Positions 1 to 9,292 of a stretch of DNA of 64,000 bases are shown here, piece after piece; position 1 is the first letter of the stretch, and each line of letters opens with the position of its first letter. The stretch is from Azoarcus_F sp048158365 (lineage in GTDB: Bacteria; Pseudomonadota; Gammaproteobacteria; Burkholderiales; Rhodocyclaceae). The notes beneath the pieces were generated by a model that searched no databases, was not told the DNA's origin, and saw nothing but the letters and a program-made list of their open reading frames with translations. Made by a program: the position numbers and the translations under genes. The stretch is taken from assembly GCA_048158365.1 (NCBI GenBank), contig JBLLNL010000014.1, one strand, 5' to 3'.

Positions 1-201
1 GTCGTCGTCGTGGTCGAAATGGCGCAGATCACGCCACCGGTCGGCTTCAATCTGTTCGTGCTGCAAGGCATCACCGGGCGCGAGATCACGCGTGTGGCCG
101 TCTATGCGCTGCCGTATTTCATCCTGATGTGTGTGGCGATCGTGCTGCTGTACCTGTTCCCGCAGATAGTGACCTGGCTGCCTGGGCAGATGATGGGCTA
201 G
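1..201 (+). CDS. TRAP transporter large permease (DctM), 3' end only
   Basis: C-terminal 66 residues of a gene that begins before the window. The peptide reads EMAQITPPVGFNLFVLQG followed by a hydrophobic helix and a WLPGQMMG tail. The ITPPVG-N-FV motif and the final helix are typical of the DctM large membrane subunit of tripartite (TRAP) importers, and the two complete DctM proteins in this window end the same way. DctM forms the sodium-driven channel in the inner membrane, receiving substrate from a periplasmic DctP protein. The substrate cannot be told from this fragment. Confidence 0.85.
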   Translation, partial: VVVVVEMAQITPPVGFNLFVLQGITGREITRVAVYALPYFILMCVAIVLLYLFPQIVTWLPGQMMG

Positions 202-232
202 CCGGGATGGTTCGAGGCATACTGCGGTCACC

Positions 233-468
233 ATGGTCACCGCCACGTTTCGCTTCTACGAGGAACTGAACGACTTTCTGGCGCCGCATCACCGCCGGCG
301 GGAGTTCGACGTGCCTTGTCGATCGGGCGGACCGGCGCGGATTCCGCCGATGGTGAGGGGCCGCCACCAGCGTTTCAGTACCTGCGACGTGTGCCGGCGG
401 GTGTTCTGGGAGGGCTCGCACTGGCAGCACATGCGCGACTCGTGGATGAACTGCTGGCGCGGGGCTGA
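233..468 (+). pseudogene. Mut7-C RNAse domain protein, internally deleted and frameshifted
   Basis: The first 25 or so residues (TATFRFYEELNDFL) match the start of the ubiquitin-like domain of Mut7-C proteins. The next 40 (RHQRFSTCDVCRRVFWEGSHW) match the final zinc-ribbon half of the Mut7-C RNase domain. About 150 residues that should lie between, holding the rest of the ubiquitin fold, the RNase core and the first CxxC pair, are missing. Near position 433 the frame also slips: the +1 frame reads LVDELLARG and stops at 466-468, the usual end of the family, whereas the original frame runs to 505. The product cannot be functional. Confidence 0.75.
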
Positions 469-510
469 AGCGGGTGGGTGGGTTCCGGCCAGCGAAATAC
501 CGTGAGGCGC

Positions 511-704
511 AGCGAGCCGGGGATGACTGCAGCCCCCCGCGGCTCCGACGGCCACTCGCGCTGCCGCTGTAAGGCTCGCTTCGCTGCGATCCCTGAACTC
601 GCGCTTCGCGCTCAGACAGCAGGGATCGCGGGCGCTACGCGCGCCAACAGCGGCATGCACTCGGGCCGAGTCGCCGCGGAGGGCTGCAGTCATCCCCGGC
701 TCGC
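511..704. repeat. Long imperfect inverted repeat (MITE/REP-like)
   Basis: The outer arms at 512-542 and 674-704 are reverse complements over about 31 bases with one mismatch (core GGGGATGACTGCAGCC). The sequence between them folds back again: GCGATCCCTG near 586 pairs with CAGGGATCGC near 621, and CTCGCGCTTCGCGCTC lies near the centre. The whole 190-bp unit could form one long stem. It carries no gene and begins 6 bases after the last stop of the broken Mut7-C gene. No second copy was noticed in the window. The rest of the 506-838 interval up to prfC shows no gene. Confidence 0.6.
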
Positions 705-838
705 CATTTCATGCGTCGTGCGATTGCGCTGAGACTTAGGCCTATCCTGGTCCTACGCGGTCGGCTTCCTTGCTAAAATCAGGCTTTTGCCGCCATCCGG
801 GTCCGGGTCGGCGGCTTCGTCATTTTTTGGCTGAAACG

Positions 839-2473
839 ATGACCGACACCCCTTTCCCGCCCGAGCTGTTGCGTGACGTCGCGAAGCGCCGCACCTTCGG
901 TATCATCTCCCACCCCGACGCGGGCAAGACCACGCTGACCGAGAAGCTGCTGCTGTTCGGCGGCGCGATCCAGCTCGCCGGCACCGTCAAGGCCAGGAAG
1001 AGTGCGCGCCACGCGACCTCGGACTGGATGGAGGTCGAGAAGCAGCGCGGCATCTCGGTCACCAGCTCGGTGATGCAGTTCGAGTACGCCGACCACACCA
1101 TCAACCTGCTCGACACCCCGGGCCACCAGGACTTCTCGGAGGACACCTACCGCGTGCTGACCGCGGTGGATGCAGCAGTGATGGTCATCGACGCGGCCAA
1201 GGGGGTCGAGGCGCAGACGATCAAGCTGCTCGAAGTCTGCCGGCTGCGCGACACGCCGATCATCACGTTCGTGAACAAGCTCGACCGCGAGGTGCGTGAA
1301 CCCTTCGATCTGTTGTCCGAGATCGAGGACGTGCTCAAGATCGAGTGCGCGCCGATCACCTGGCCGGTGGGCATGGGCAAGACCTTCCGAGGCGTGTATC
1401 ACCTGCTCGAGGACCGCGTGCTGCGCTTCACGCCGGGCGAAGAGCGGCGCTCCGAGGCCGAAGTGATCAAGGGCATCGCCAATCCCCAGCTCGATGCGCT
1501 CTTTCCGCTGGAGATCGGACAGGTGCGCGAGGACGTGGATCTGATCGGGGGCGCGTCGGCACCGTTCTCGATCGAGGATTTTCTCGCCGGCAGGCAGACG
1601 CCAGTGTTCTTCGGTTCCGGGATCAACAACTTCGGCGTGCAGGAGATCCTGCAGGCGCTGCTCGATTGGGCGCCGCCACCGCAGCCGCGCGTCGCCGGCC
1701 TCGTTACGGGCGTGAGTGAAACCGGCACCCGCATGGTCCGGCCCGCAGAGGCACCTTTCACCGGCTTCGTGTTCAAGATCCAGGCCAACATGGACCCCAG
1801 GCACCGTGACCGAATCGCGTTCTTCCGCATCTGCTCCGGGCGCTACACGTCCGGCATGAAGGTCAGGCACGTTCGGCTCGGGCGCGACATGAAGCTCGCC
1901 AACGCGCTGACCTTCATGGCCAACGAGCGGGTGCACAAGGAAGACGGCGTGGCTGGCGACATCATCGGCATCCACAACCACGGCCAGCTGCAGATCGGCG
2001 ATACGCTGACCGAAGGCGAGGCGCTGGGCTACAAGGGCATTCCGTACTTTTCGCCGGAGCTCTTCCGCTCCGCGCGGCTGCGCGATCCGCTCAAGACCAA
2101 GCAGTTGCAGAAGGGTCTGCAGGAACTCGGCGAGGAGGGCGCGATCCAGGTGTTCGAGCAGGAAGGCGGCAACATGCTTCTCGGTGCGGTTGGCACGCTC
2201 CAGTTCGAGGTCGTCGCGCAGCGTCTGAAGGACGAGTACAAGGTCGATGCAATCTTCGAGTCGGCGGACATCTATACCGCACGCTGGTTGACCTTCCCGG
2301 ACGAGCTGACCCGCCGCAACTTCGAGCGCGAGCAATCGATCCGACTGGGCAAGGACGTCGACGGCAACCCGGTCTATCTGGCCAGCACCCGTTACAACCT
2401 CGACGTGACGATGGAGAAGTGGCCCAAGGTCGGCTTCCACGCGACCCGGGAGCACGGGCAGGTGCTGGGCTGA
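839..2473 (+). CDS. prfC: Peptide chain release factor 3 (RF3)
   Basis: 544-residue translational GTPase that recycles RF1/RF2 from the ribosome after termination. The G1 motif SHPDAGKTT is near residue 25, the G3 motif DTPGHQDFSED near 90 and the G4 motif NKLDRE near 145. Domains 2 and 3 then follow to the normal length (E. coli RF3 is 529 residues). The MTDTPFPPELL start is preferred to the upstream 770 start because the extra 23 residues do not resemble the family. Single gene; no operon partner is evident. Confidence 0.97.
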   Translation: MTDTPFPPELLRDVAKRRTFGIISHPDAGKTTLTEKLLLFGGAIQLAGTVKARKSARHATSDWMEVEKQRGISVTSSVMQFEYADHTINLLDTPGHQDFSEDTYRVLTAVDAAVMVIDAAKGVEAQTIKLLEVCRLRDTPIITFVNKLDREVREPFDLLSEIEDVLKIECAPITWPVGMGKTFRGVYHLLEDRVLRFTPGEERRSEAEVIKGIANPQLDALFPLEIGQVREDVDLIGGASAPFSIEDFLAGRQTPVFFGSGINNFGVQEILQALLDWAPPPQPRVAGLVTGVSETGTRMVRPAEAPFTGFVFKIQANMDPRHRDRIAFFRICSGRYTSGMKVRHVRLGRDMKLANALTFMANERVHKEDGVAGDIIGIHNHGQLQIGDTLTEGEALGYKGIPYFSPELFRSARLRDPLKTKQLQKGLQELGEEGAIQVFEQEGGNMLLGAVGTLQFEVVAQRLKDEYKVDAIFESADIYTARWLTFPDELTRRNFEREQSIRLGKDVDGNPVYLASTRYNLDVTMEKWPKVGFHATREHGQVLG

Positions 2474-2567
2474 AACGTGCCTCGGGTTCGTGTTCGTCAC
2501 CGGACGCGTTCGCGTGCGGTGACGGCAGGCGTGTGGTCCGGGCCCCAGCCGCCACCGCCGGGCGAGG

Positions 2568-3122
2568 ATGAACCCCGGGCAGCGTCGAATGGTCCGACAC
2601 GACATGAACGAACCCGTTGCTACGCAGCGCCGCCTCGGACGCGGCATGATCATCCTGGCCTGGCTGGTCGCGATCGGCCTGCTGTGGGTGTTCTTCGACG
2701 ACGTGCTGGACCGGCGCGAGAATCCGAATCGCAACCTGATGATCCAGCCCGGCGTGGCCGAACTGGTGCTCAAGCGCAACCGTGCCGGACATTACGTCGC
2801 GCCCGGCACGATCAACGGCCAGAAGGTGCAGTTTCTGCTGGACACCGGGGCCACCCAGGTCTCGGTGCCGGCCCATCTGGGCCCGACGCTGGGCCTGTCG
2901 CCCGGTGCGCCGATGCAGGTGATGACCGCCAACGGCGCGGTGACGGTGCGCGCGACCGTCATCGACGAACTCGGGCTCGGGCCCTTCCGCATCCAGAACG
3001 TGCGCAGCCACCTGAATCCGGGTTTTCGTGACGATCAGGTCCTGCTCGGCATGAGCGTGCTGCGCCATCTGGAGTTCACGCAGCGGGGCGACACGCTGAT
3101 CCTGCGTCCGCACGGCGGATGA
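2568..3122 (+). CDS. Membrane-anchored retropepsin-like aspartic protease
   Basis: A cytoplasmic N-terminus of about 25 residues, a transmembrane helix (MIILAWLVAIGLLWVFF, about 27-43) and a periplasmic retropepsin fold. The catalytic motif is FLLDTGATQVSVP near residue 90, and the second conserved element LLGMSVLRHL is near 160. Length (184) and layout match the bacterial 'clan AA aspartic protease' (TIGR02281-type) family, thought to act as dimers on envelope substrates. The start is uncertain: ATG codons at 2568, 2589 and 2604 all lie before the helix and none has a well-spaced Shine-Dalgarno sequence. Confidence 0.85.
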   Translation: MNPGQRRMVRHDMNEPVATQRRLGRGMIILAWLVAIGLLWVFFDDVLDRRENPNRNLMIQPGVAELVLKRNRAGHYVAPGTINGQKVQFLLDTGATQVSVPAHLGPTLGLSPGAPMQVMTANGAVTVRATVIDELGLGPFRIQNVRSHLNPGFRDDQVLLGMSVLRHLEFTQRGDTLILRPHGG

Positions 3123-3131
3123 TGCATGATT

Positions 3132-3161
3132 GGCCTTGTCGCCTGCGCGGCGTACAAGGCC
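3132..3161. terminator. Hairpin after the protease gene
   Basis: GGCCTTGT (3132-3139) and ACAAGGCC (3154-3161) form a perfect 8-bp stem with a 14-base loop, directly after the protease stop and between it and the oppositely oriented dps remnant. There is no T-tract, so it may be a weak or bidirectional terminator or an mRNA-stabilising hairpin. Confidence 0.45.
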
Positions 3162-3197
3162 GATTGATTCAGGTGCGCGTGGTGCCGTGCCGCGTCG

Positions 3198-3449
3198 TCA
3201 GTCTTCCAGCAGACTGCGCAGCATCCACGCGTTCTTTTCGTGGATCTGCATGCGCTGCGTGAGCAGGTCGGCGGTCGGCTCATCGTCGACCTTGCCGACC
3301 AGCGGCAGGATGCTGCGGGCGGTCCTGACCACTGCCTCCTGACCCATGACCAGGTGGCTGATCATCTCCTTCGCGCTCATCCCGCCGTCCGGTTCGGCGA
3401 GGCTGCCGAGCTTCTGGAATTCCTTGTAGGTGCCGGGGGCCGGAACCAT
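3198..3449 (-). pseudogene. Dps/ferritin-like DNA protection protein, 3' half only
   Basis: 83 residues matching the C-terminal half of Dps: PAPGTYKEF, then SAKEMISHLVMGQEAVVRTAR, then a final helix with HEKNAWMLRSLLE. Intact Dps is about 150-165 residues. The first two helices, with the ferroxidase histidines and the HWN motif, are absent, and the sequence upstream of 3449 has no Dps character. An ATG at 3449 lies just before the homologous part, so a short peptide could be made, but it could not build the dodecameric cage. The 5' end was probably lost in the same event that truncated the response regulator at 3635. Confidence 0.75.
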
Positions 3450-3634
3450 GGTTTCATCCTATGCCCGGTCCGCGCGGGTTGCCAATGAAAGCACGGGATG
3501 AGCACAATCATCGCATGCTATCGAGCTTCGATCATCGGCCATGCATGCACCTTCATGTGGCCGGACCGGGTGGCACGCACCGATAGGGTGCGTAGTGCAA
3601 GACATGCCCACCCGGCGCAGATCGCCGCCAGGGC

Positions 3635-4012
3635 GTGTCTTCGCTCGCCCGCTCGATCCGGGCGGGTGCGGGTGCCTACCTGAACAAGTGTTGCGCACCG
3701 GAAGAGTTGCTGGAAGCCATCCGCAAGGTGGCGCTCGGCGGTGTGTTCGTCACCCCGACGATCGCCGAACTGCTCGCCCGCAGCGTGCGCGAGGATGCGA
3801 ACCGGGTACCCCACGAGACACTTTCGAACCGCGAGTTCCAGGTGCTCGAACTGTTCGCCCAGGGACGCTCGGTGTCGGACATCGCGGGACGCCTGTCCCT
3901 GTCGGCGAACACGATCTCGACCTATCGGGCGCGCATCTTCGACAAGCTGGGGGTGCGCAACATGGTCGAGCTGCTCCCCTACGCCGCCCGTCACGACATG
4001 CTGCTGCGCTAA
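3635..4012 (+). pseudogene. NarL/FixJ-type response regulator, receiver domain truncated
   Basis: The sequence starts in the last helix of a receiver domain (SIRAGAGAYLNKCCAPEELLEAIRKVALGG) and continues through a complete LuxR-type helix-turn-helix (LSNREFQVLELFAQG, SDIAGRLSLSANTISTYRARI, KLGVRNMVEL). About 85 residues of receiver domain, with the phospho-acceptor aspartate, are missing. A free DNA-binding domain could in principle still act, but no convincing Shine-Dalgarno or promoter is visible. The 5' ends of this gene and of the dps remnant face each other across 185 bases (3450-3634) in which no gene was recognised. Confidence 0.75.
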
Positions 4013-4035
4013 TGTCCCGGCATCGCCCGGAGCCG

Positions 4036-4998
4036 TCAGATCAGGCCCGGGCCACGCAGCAGCATGATGCCCAGGCTGGTGGTGACGATGGACCCGAGCG
4101 TCGTGAGCACGATGATGTTCGCAGCCAGCGTCGAGTTGCCGCCCATCGCACGCACCATCACGTAACTGGCGGCGGCGGTCGGCGCCGACGACATCAGCAT
4201 CAGCACCCCCAGTTCGACGCCGCGAAAACCGAGGGCGATACCTCCGAGCGTGATCGTGACCGGCACGACCAGCAGCTTCAGCGATGCTGCCAGCAGCGTG
4301 TTCCCGATCTCGTCGCGGAGCCGCGTGAAATTCAGCGAGGCGCCGGTACATAGCAGCGCCAGCGGCAGCGTCAGGTCGGCGAAGTAGCGGCCCGACTGCA
4401 GCACGATGGATGGTAGCCGGATCTCGAAATACGATACCGGCAGCGCGAGCACGATGCCCAGGATCAACGGGTTCGTGAAGATGCCACGGACCATGCCGCC
4501 GATGCCGCGCCGCTTGTGCAGCGAACGATTCAGCGTGATCACCGCGAGGATGTTGAACAGGATCGTGACCAGGCCGAGATAGAGGGACGCTGCGACCAGG
4601 CCGGCATCGCCGAAGGCGTTCACGCAGTACGCGAGACCGATGATTCCCATGTTTGAGCGATACGCGCCCTGCACCACGACACCGCGGTCCCGGGCGGGCT
4701 GCACCGCGTGCCCGGCGAGCAATTCGAGCAACAGGTAAACGGCGATGGTGGCGGCCATTCCATAGGCGATCAGCGCCGGATTGGCCGCGTCGTCGAAGTC
4801 AGTCGTGGCGATGCTGACGAACAGCAGGGCGGGCAGCGCGACGTTGAAGACCAGTCGCGAACCGGCTTCGATGAAGGGCTCGGTGAGCATACCCAGACGC
4901 CGCAACCATAAGCCGAGCGCGAGGATCACGAAGATCGGTCCGGTGACCGCAAGCGAGAACTCTATGATGCTGAGGAAATCGGTCATCGCGTCGCGCAT
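4036..4998 (-). CDS. AEC family (auxin efflux carrier-like) transporter
   Basis: 320 residues with about ten hydrophobic segments and the Mem_trans (PF03547) pattern: FVILALGLWLRRLGML at the start, NVALPALLF near residue 50, YRSNMGIIGLAY near 112 and a closing helix ending LGIMLLRG. Family members export or take up small organic acids such as malate across the inner membrane; the substrate here is unknown. Starts at 4998 and 4986 (MTDFLSIIEF) are both possible. The gene looks intact although truncated genes lie on both sides. Confidence 0.88.
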   Translation of the reverse strand: MRDAMTDFLSIIEFSLAVTGPIFVILALGLWLRRLGMLTEPFIEAGSRLVFNVALPALLFVSIATTDFDDAANPALIAYGMAATIAVYLLLELLAGHAVQPARDRGVVVQGAYRSNMGIIGLAYCVNAFGDAGLVAASLYLGLVTILFNILAVITLNRSLHKRRGIGGMVRGIFTNPLILGIVLALPVSYFEIRLPSIVLQSGRYFADLTLPLALLCTGASLNFTRLRDEIGNTLLAASLKLLVVPVTITLGGIALGFRGVELGVLMLMSSAPTAAASYVMVRAMGGNSTLAANIIVLTTLGSIVTTSLGIMLLRGPGLI

Positions 4999-5113
4999 CG
5001 ATGCGGCTCAGAAGGGCCCGACTCTACGCGGTCGCAACGCGGCCCGCAATGCACGACGGCGGCAGGTACGAACCCTTGAAGTATCGCCTCCGGCAATGGG
5101 CCCGACCACAAGC

Positions 5114-5131
5114 TGTAGTGACAGCACTACA
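5114..5131. promoter_or_regulatory. Perfect dyad upstream of the cyanate operon remnant
   Basis: TGTAGTG-ACAG-CACTACA is a 7-bp perfect inverted repeat about 95 bases before the ATG of the cyn remnant. Its symmetry and position fit an operator left over from that operon's regulation. No regulator gene for it is present here. Confidence 0.4.
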
Positions 5132-5224
5132 CACGAATCACGACATCGAATATGCCTCACCCGCAGCCGCGCAGACGGCGACAACCCGCCTCAAGACTGT
5201 CTGATCTCAACGACGGAGTTAATC

Positions 5225-5960
5225 ATGTCGGCCTTCCGCAATCCGTTCGACTACAAGGCGCGTCTCCACCGGGGGGCTGCAACTGCGGCCAGCATCGCAG
5301 CCAGGCCGATCTCGCTCGGTGCCGGTTTCAATCCGATTCCGTGGACGATGCCGGCGGTCGAGAACATCAATGGCCAGGCGATCACCTTGTCGATCAAACA
5401 CAAGGACAAGCGTGACCCGAGGGACTGGAAGGGCTTTCGCTTCGCGGTGCCGTTCGACTACTCGATGCACAATTACCGGCTGCGCTACTACCTGGCCGAG
5501 CATGGCATCGATCCGGATGGGGACGTGTCGATCCGCTCGGTGCCGCCGCCCGAGATGGTCGCCAACCTGCGTGCGGACAACATCGACGGATTCCTCGCAC
5601 CGGACCCGGTCAACCAGCGCGCGGTGTATGACGGTGTGGGCTTCATCCATCTGCTGTCCAAGGAGATCTGGGACGGACACCCGTGCTGTGCGTTCTCGGC
5701 CAGTCGCGAGTTCGTCACGACGATGCCGAACACCTACCAGGCCTTGCTGAAGGCCATCCTCGACGCCACCGCCTATGCCCGCAAGGCCGAGAACCGCAAG
5801 GAGATCGCGGTCGCGATCGCGCCGACCAACTACCTGAACCAGCCGGTCACCGTGGTCGAGCAGGTGCTGACCGGCACCTTTGCCGACGGTCCCGGCAACG
5901 TCGTGCGCGACCCGAACCGCATGGACTTCGATCCGTTCCCGTACCAGTCCTTCGCGATCC
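5225..5960 (+). pseudogene. Cyanate/nitrate ABC transporter binding protein (CynA/NrtA-like), decayed
   Basis: Starts MSAFRNPFDYKARLHRG after a GGAG-like Shine-Dalgarno sequence. The next family block, GCNCGQHRSQAD, is readable only in another frame: a run of six G near 5269-5274 appears to be one G short. The original frame resumes at ENINGQAITLS, leaving roughly 100 residues of the ligand-binding domain missing. The later part, from KGFRFAVPFDYSMHNYRLRYYL to DGPGNVVRDP, is recognisably NrtA/CynA-like. The C-terminus is cut after PYQSFAI and runs without a stop into the permease remnant. Not functional. Confidence 0.75.
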
Positions 5961-5974
5961 GGAGGAGCTTAGCG

Positions 5975-6202
5975 ATGGATGAAAAACGACTCTGGCTGGC
6001 GCCATTGCTGTCACTGGTCTTTCTGGCGGTTTTCGTCGGTCTGTGGCATCTGGGTACCCGCACTACGGTCGGTGAGGTCATCGTCGATCCCGAGTATGCC
6101 GCGCTGATCGGTGCGGCCGCGGCGACCGGTGGCCAGTCCGCGATGCCGGGGCCGGGCGATGTCGCCGGAAAGCTGTGGGTGCACCTGTCCGATCCATTCT
6201 AC
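5975..6202 (+). pseudogene. Cyanate/nitrate ABC transporter permease (CynB/NrtB-like), 5' fragment
   Basis: An ATG at 5975 with a strong Shine-Dalgarno (GGAGG, 5961-5965) opens MDEKRLWLAPLLSLVFLAV, the first membrane helix of NrtB-type permeases. The family-typical periplasmic segment VDPEYAALIGAAAATGGQ and KLWVHLSDPFY follow. At that point, before any of the remaining membrane helices, the sequence switches in frame to cyanase. The rest of the permease and the whole ATPase gene expected next (cynD/nrtD) are missing. Confidence 0.75.
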
Positions 6203-6364
6203 GTGCATGGCACGACCTTCAAGGAGCTGATCCACGAGGAGTTCGGCGACGGCATCATGAGCGCGATCGACTTCAGGATGGACCTGCAGCGCGAGCCGAA
6301 TCCGGCCGGCGACCGGGTCAGCATCACGATGAGCGGCAAGTTCCTGCCGTACAAGACGTACTGA
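6203..6364 (+). pseudogene. Cyanase (cyanate hydratase), 3' fragment fused to the permease
   Basis: The last 53 residues are the C-terminal catalytic segment of cyanase: HGTTFKELIHEEFGDGIMSAIDF, followed by the terminal MSGKFLPYKTY. Cyanase is about 150 residues and uses an Arg, a Glu and a Ser. The Ser (in GIMSAIDF) is kept, while the segment holding the Arg and Glu is gone together with the N-terminal helical domain. The junction lies near 6202, where DPFY of the permease meets VHGTT of cyanase, possibly aided by local similarity between the two genes. It shows that an operon of the cynABDS type once stood here. Confidence 0.8.
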
Positions 6365-6582
6365 GCGCACCCGCACGGAGGTCTGCTGCCGCGGCCCCGC
6401 TGCAGCGGACCGCCCAGGCGATCACATGAGGCACGAAAACGCGCGCCAGAGTGGGCGGCTGCCTCGATTGGGTCGTCCTGGCCGGTCAGCTTGTGGGTGA
6501 AATGGCTATACTGTTTTCGTTACCCTTGAACAGGGTACTCCATCCCGATTTCCGATCGGACATGAAAACAGGAGCGGATACC

Positions 6583-6933
6583 ATGCAACCCGTAAAGCTT
6601 GTCATGCTCGCACTGATTGCGGCACTGCCCCTGACCGGCATGAGCGCCGAGCCCCGCATGGACGGGGACGTGGTGGTCATCGAGATCAGGGACTACAAGT
6701 TCATCCCCGACGAGGTGACCGTCAAGGCCGGCACCACCGTGCGCTGGGAGAACCACGAGCGCCGCCAGTTCCACAACATCTACTTCGAGGATCTCGAGGA
6801 CGAGTCCGGCGATTACTTCTTCCCGGAAGAGGGCCGCGAACGCACCTTCGACGAACCGGGAAGCTACCATTACATCTGCGAACCGCATATCGAGTCGCAC
6901 AAGATGAAAGGCGTCGTCCACGTCGTCGAGTAG
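6583..6933 (+). CDS. Plastocyanin/cupredoxin-like periplasmic copper protein
   Basis: 117 residues: a signal peptide (VKLVMLALIAALPLTGMSA, cleavage after about residue 23) and one cupredoxin domain (VVIEIRDYKFIPDEVTVKAGTTVRW). The type 1 copper ligands are visible: His in RRQFHN, then Cys, His and Met in YICEPHIESHKMKG. The region between them is unusually acidic (FEDLEDESGDYFFPEE), which may suit docking to a cytochrome. The start at 6583 is chosen because GGAG at 6571-6574 is well spaced; an ATG at 6562 is in frame. Probably a small electron carrier. It converges on the acp/pdhA remnant. Confidence 0.88.
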   Translation: MQPVKLVMLALIAALPLTGMSAEPRMDGDVVVIEIRDYKFIPDEVTVKAGTTVRWENHERRQFHNIYFEDLEDESGDYFFPEEGRERTFDEPGSYHYICEPHIESHKMKGVVHVVE

Positions 6934-6938
6934 TGTTG

Positions 6939-7104
6939 GCGCACGCTGCTTTCGTGGACAGGTAGTCGAGCATCTGATCCAGCGTGCCTGACAATTTACG
7001 GTAGTCGCCCTCGGGCACGCTGACGCCGAGGCGCGCTTCGATCGCGGCGAGGATGTTCTGGGAGTCCAAGGAGTCGATCTCGAGCTGCTCCCGCCAGGGG
7101 CGGC
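6939..7104 (-). pseudogene. Acyl carrier protein, 3' fragment
   Basis: In one frame the minus strand reads REQLEIDSLDSQNILAAIEARL, then LDQMLDYLSTKAA. This is the C-terminal two-thirds of an acyl carrier protein, with the phosphopantetheine serine in the DSL motif at about 7070-7072. The N-terminal helix and start codon are gone, and the sequence is joined out of frame to the pdhA fragment near 7104. Acyl carrier proteins of this kind occur downstream of acyl-CoA ligase-pdhABC gene sets, matching the intact ligase gene upstream. Confidence 0.65.
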
Positions 7105-7373
7105 CGGCACGCTGCGTGCGAGCGCGTGGCCGTGCTCGCGATAGATCGCCAGCACCGCGTCGGTGTCGCGCAGCGCCGGCATCACGCCGGTGGCGATCGC
7201 CTCCTCGCCGATGTAAAGGTGCAGGAAGCCGCGGATCTTCGCGGCGCTGTAAAGCTCGGCGCATTTCTCCTCGAAACGGCGGATGCCCACCATCTGCCAC
7301 AGCGCGGCTCGCGCGGCGCTCGCATCACAGATGATTTCGCGGATGTCGGCCGCGACCAGGTTGGGTGTCGTCA

Positions 7374-7374
<1 letters not shown>
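7104..7374 (-). pseudogene. Pyruvate/2-oxoacid dehydrogenase E1 alpha subunit, 5' fragment
   Basis: The first 90 or so residues match E1-alpha (pdhA/acoA type): ALWQMVGIRRFEEKCAEL, IRGFLHLYIGEEAIATGV and YREHGHALAR. The thiamine diphosphate-binding half of the protein is missing. The ATG (7372-7374) overlaps the TGA of the upstream acyl-CoA ligase as TGATG, so the two were translationally coupled. The gene breaks near 7104 and joins an acyl carrier protein remnant. The rest of pdhA and probably pdhB and pdhC have been deleted. Confidence 0.75.
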
Positions 7375-9128
<1,754 letters not shown>

Positions 9129-9292
9129 GGCAGGCCTGTCTCCGTAGCCGTCGCATGGATTATAGGCAGGCGGTGACCGGCTTTCCCATCCGCATGCCCC
9201 GATGCGGGCAAGCCGTGCCGTGTTTTCGGTGCCGGGCCGCAGCCGGGCAGGTATAGTTCGATAATGAATGTCGAGCTGGCCGGTTTCCGACG

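Noticed and set aside
779..2779. A 666-residue minus-strand frame opposite prfC
   Set aside because: Antisense shadow in GC-rich coding DNA. The plus strand encodes an unmistakable release factor 3, and the minus frame has no family character.
4781..5224. N-terminal 148 residues of the long frame leading into the cyn remnant
   Set aside because: This part overlaps the AEC transporter gene antisense and has no homology. The binding-protein start is at 5225, after a Shine-Dalgarno sequence.
6939..7104. The acyl carrier fragment as sign of a polyketide cluster
   Set aside because: No ketosynthase or other PKS genes are nearby. The ligase-pdhA context explains it as part of a deleted dehydrogenase gene set.
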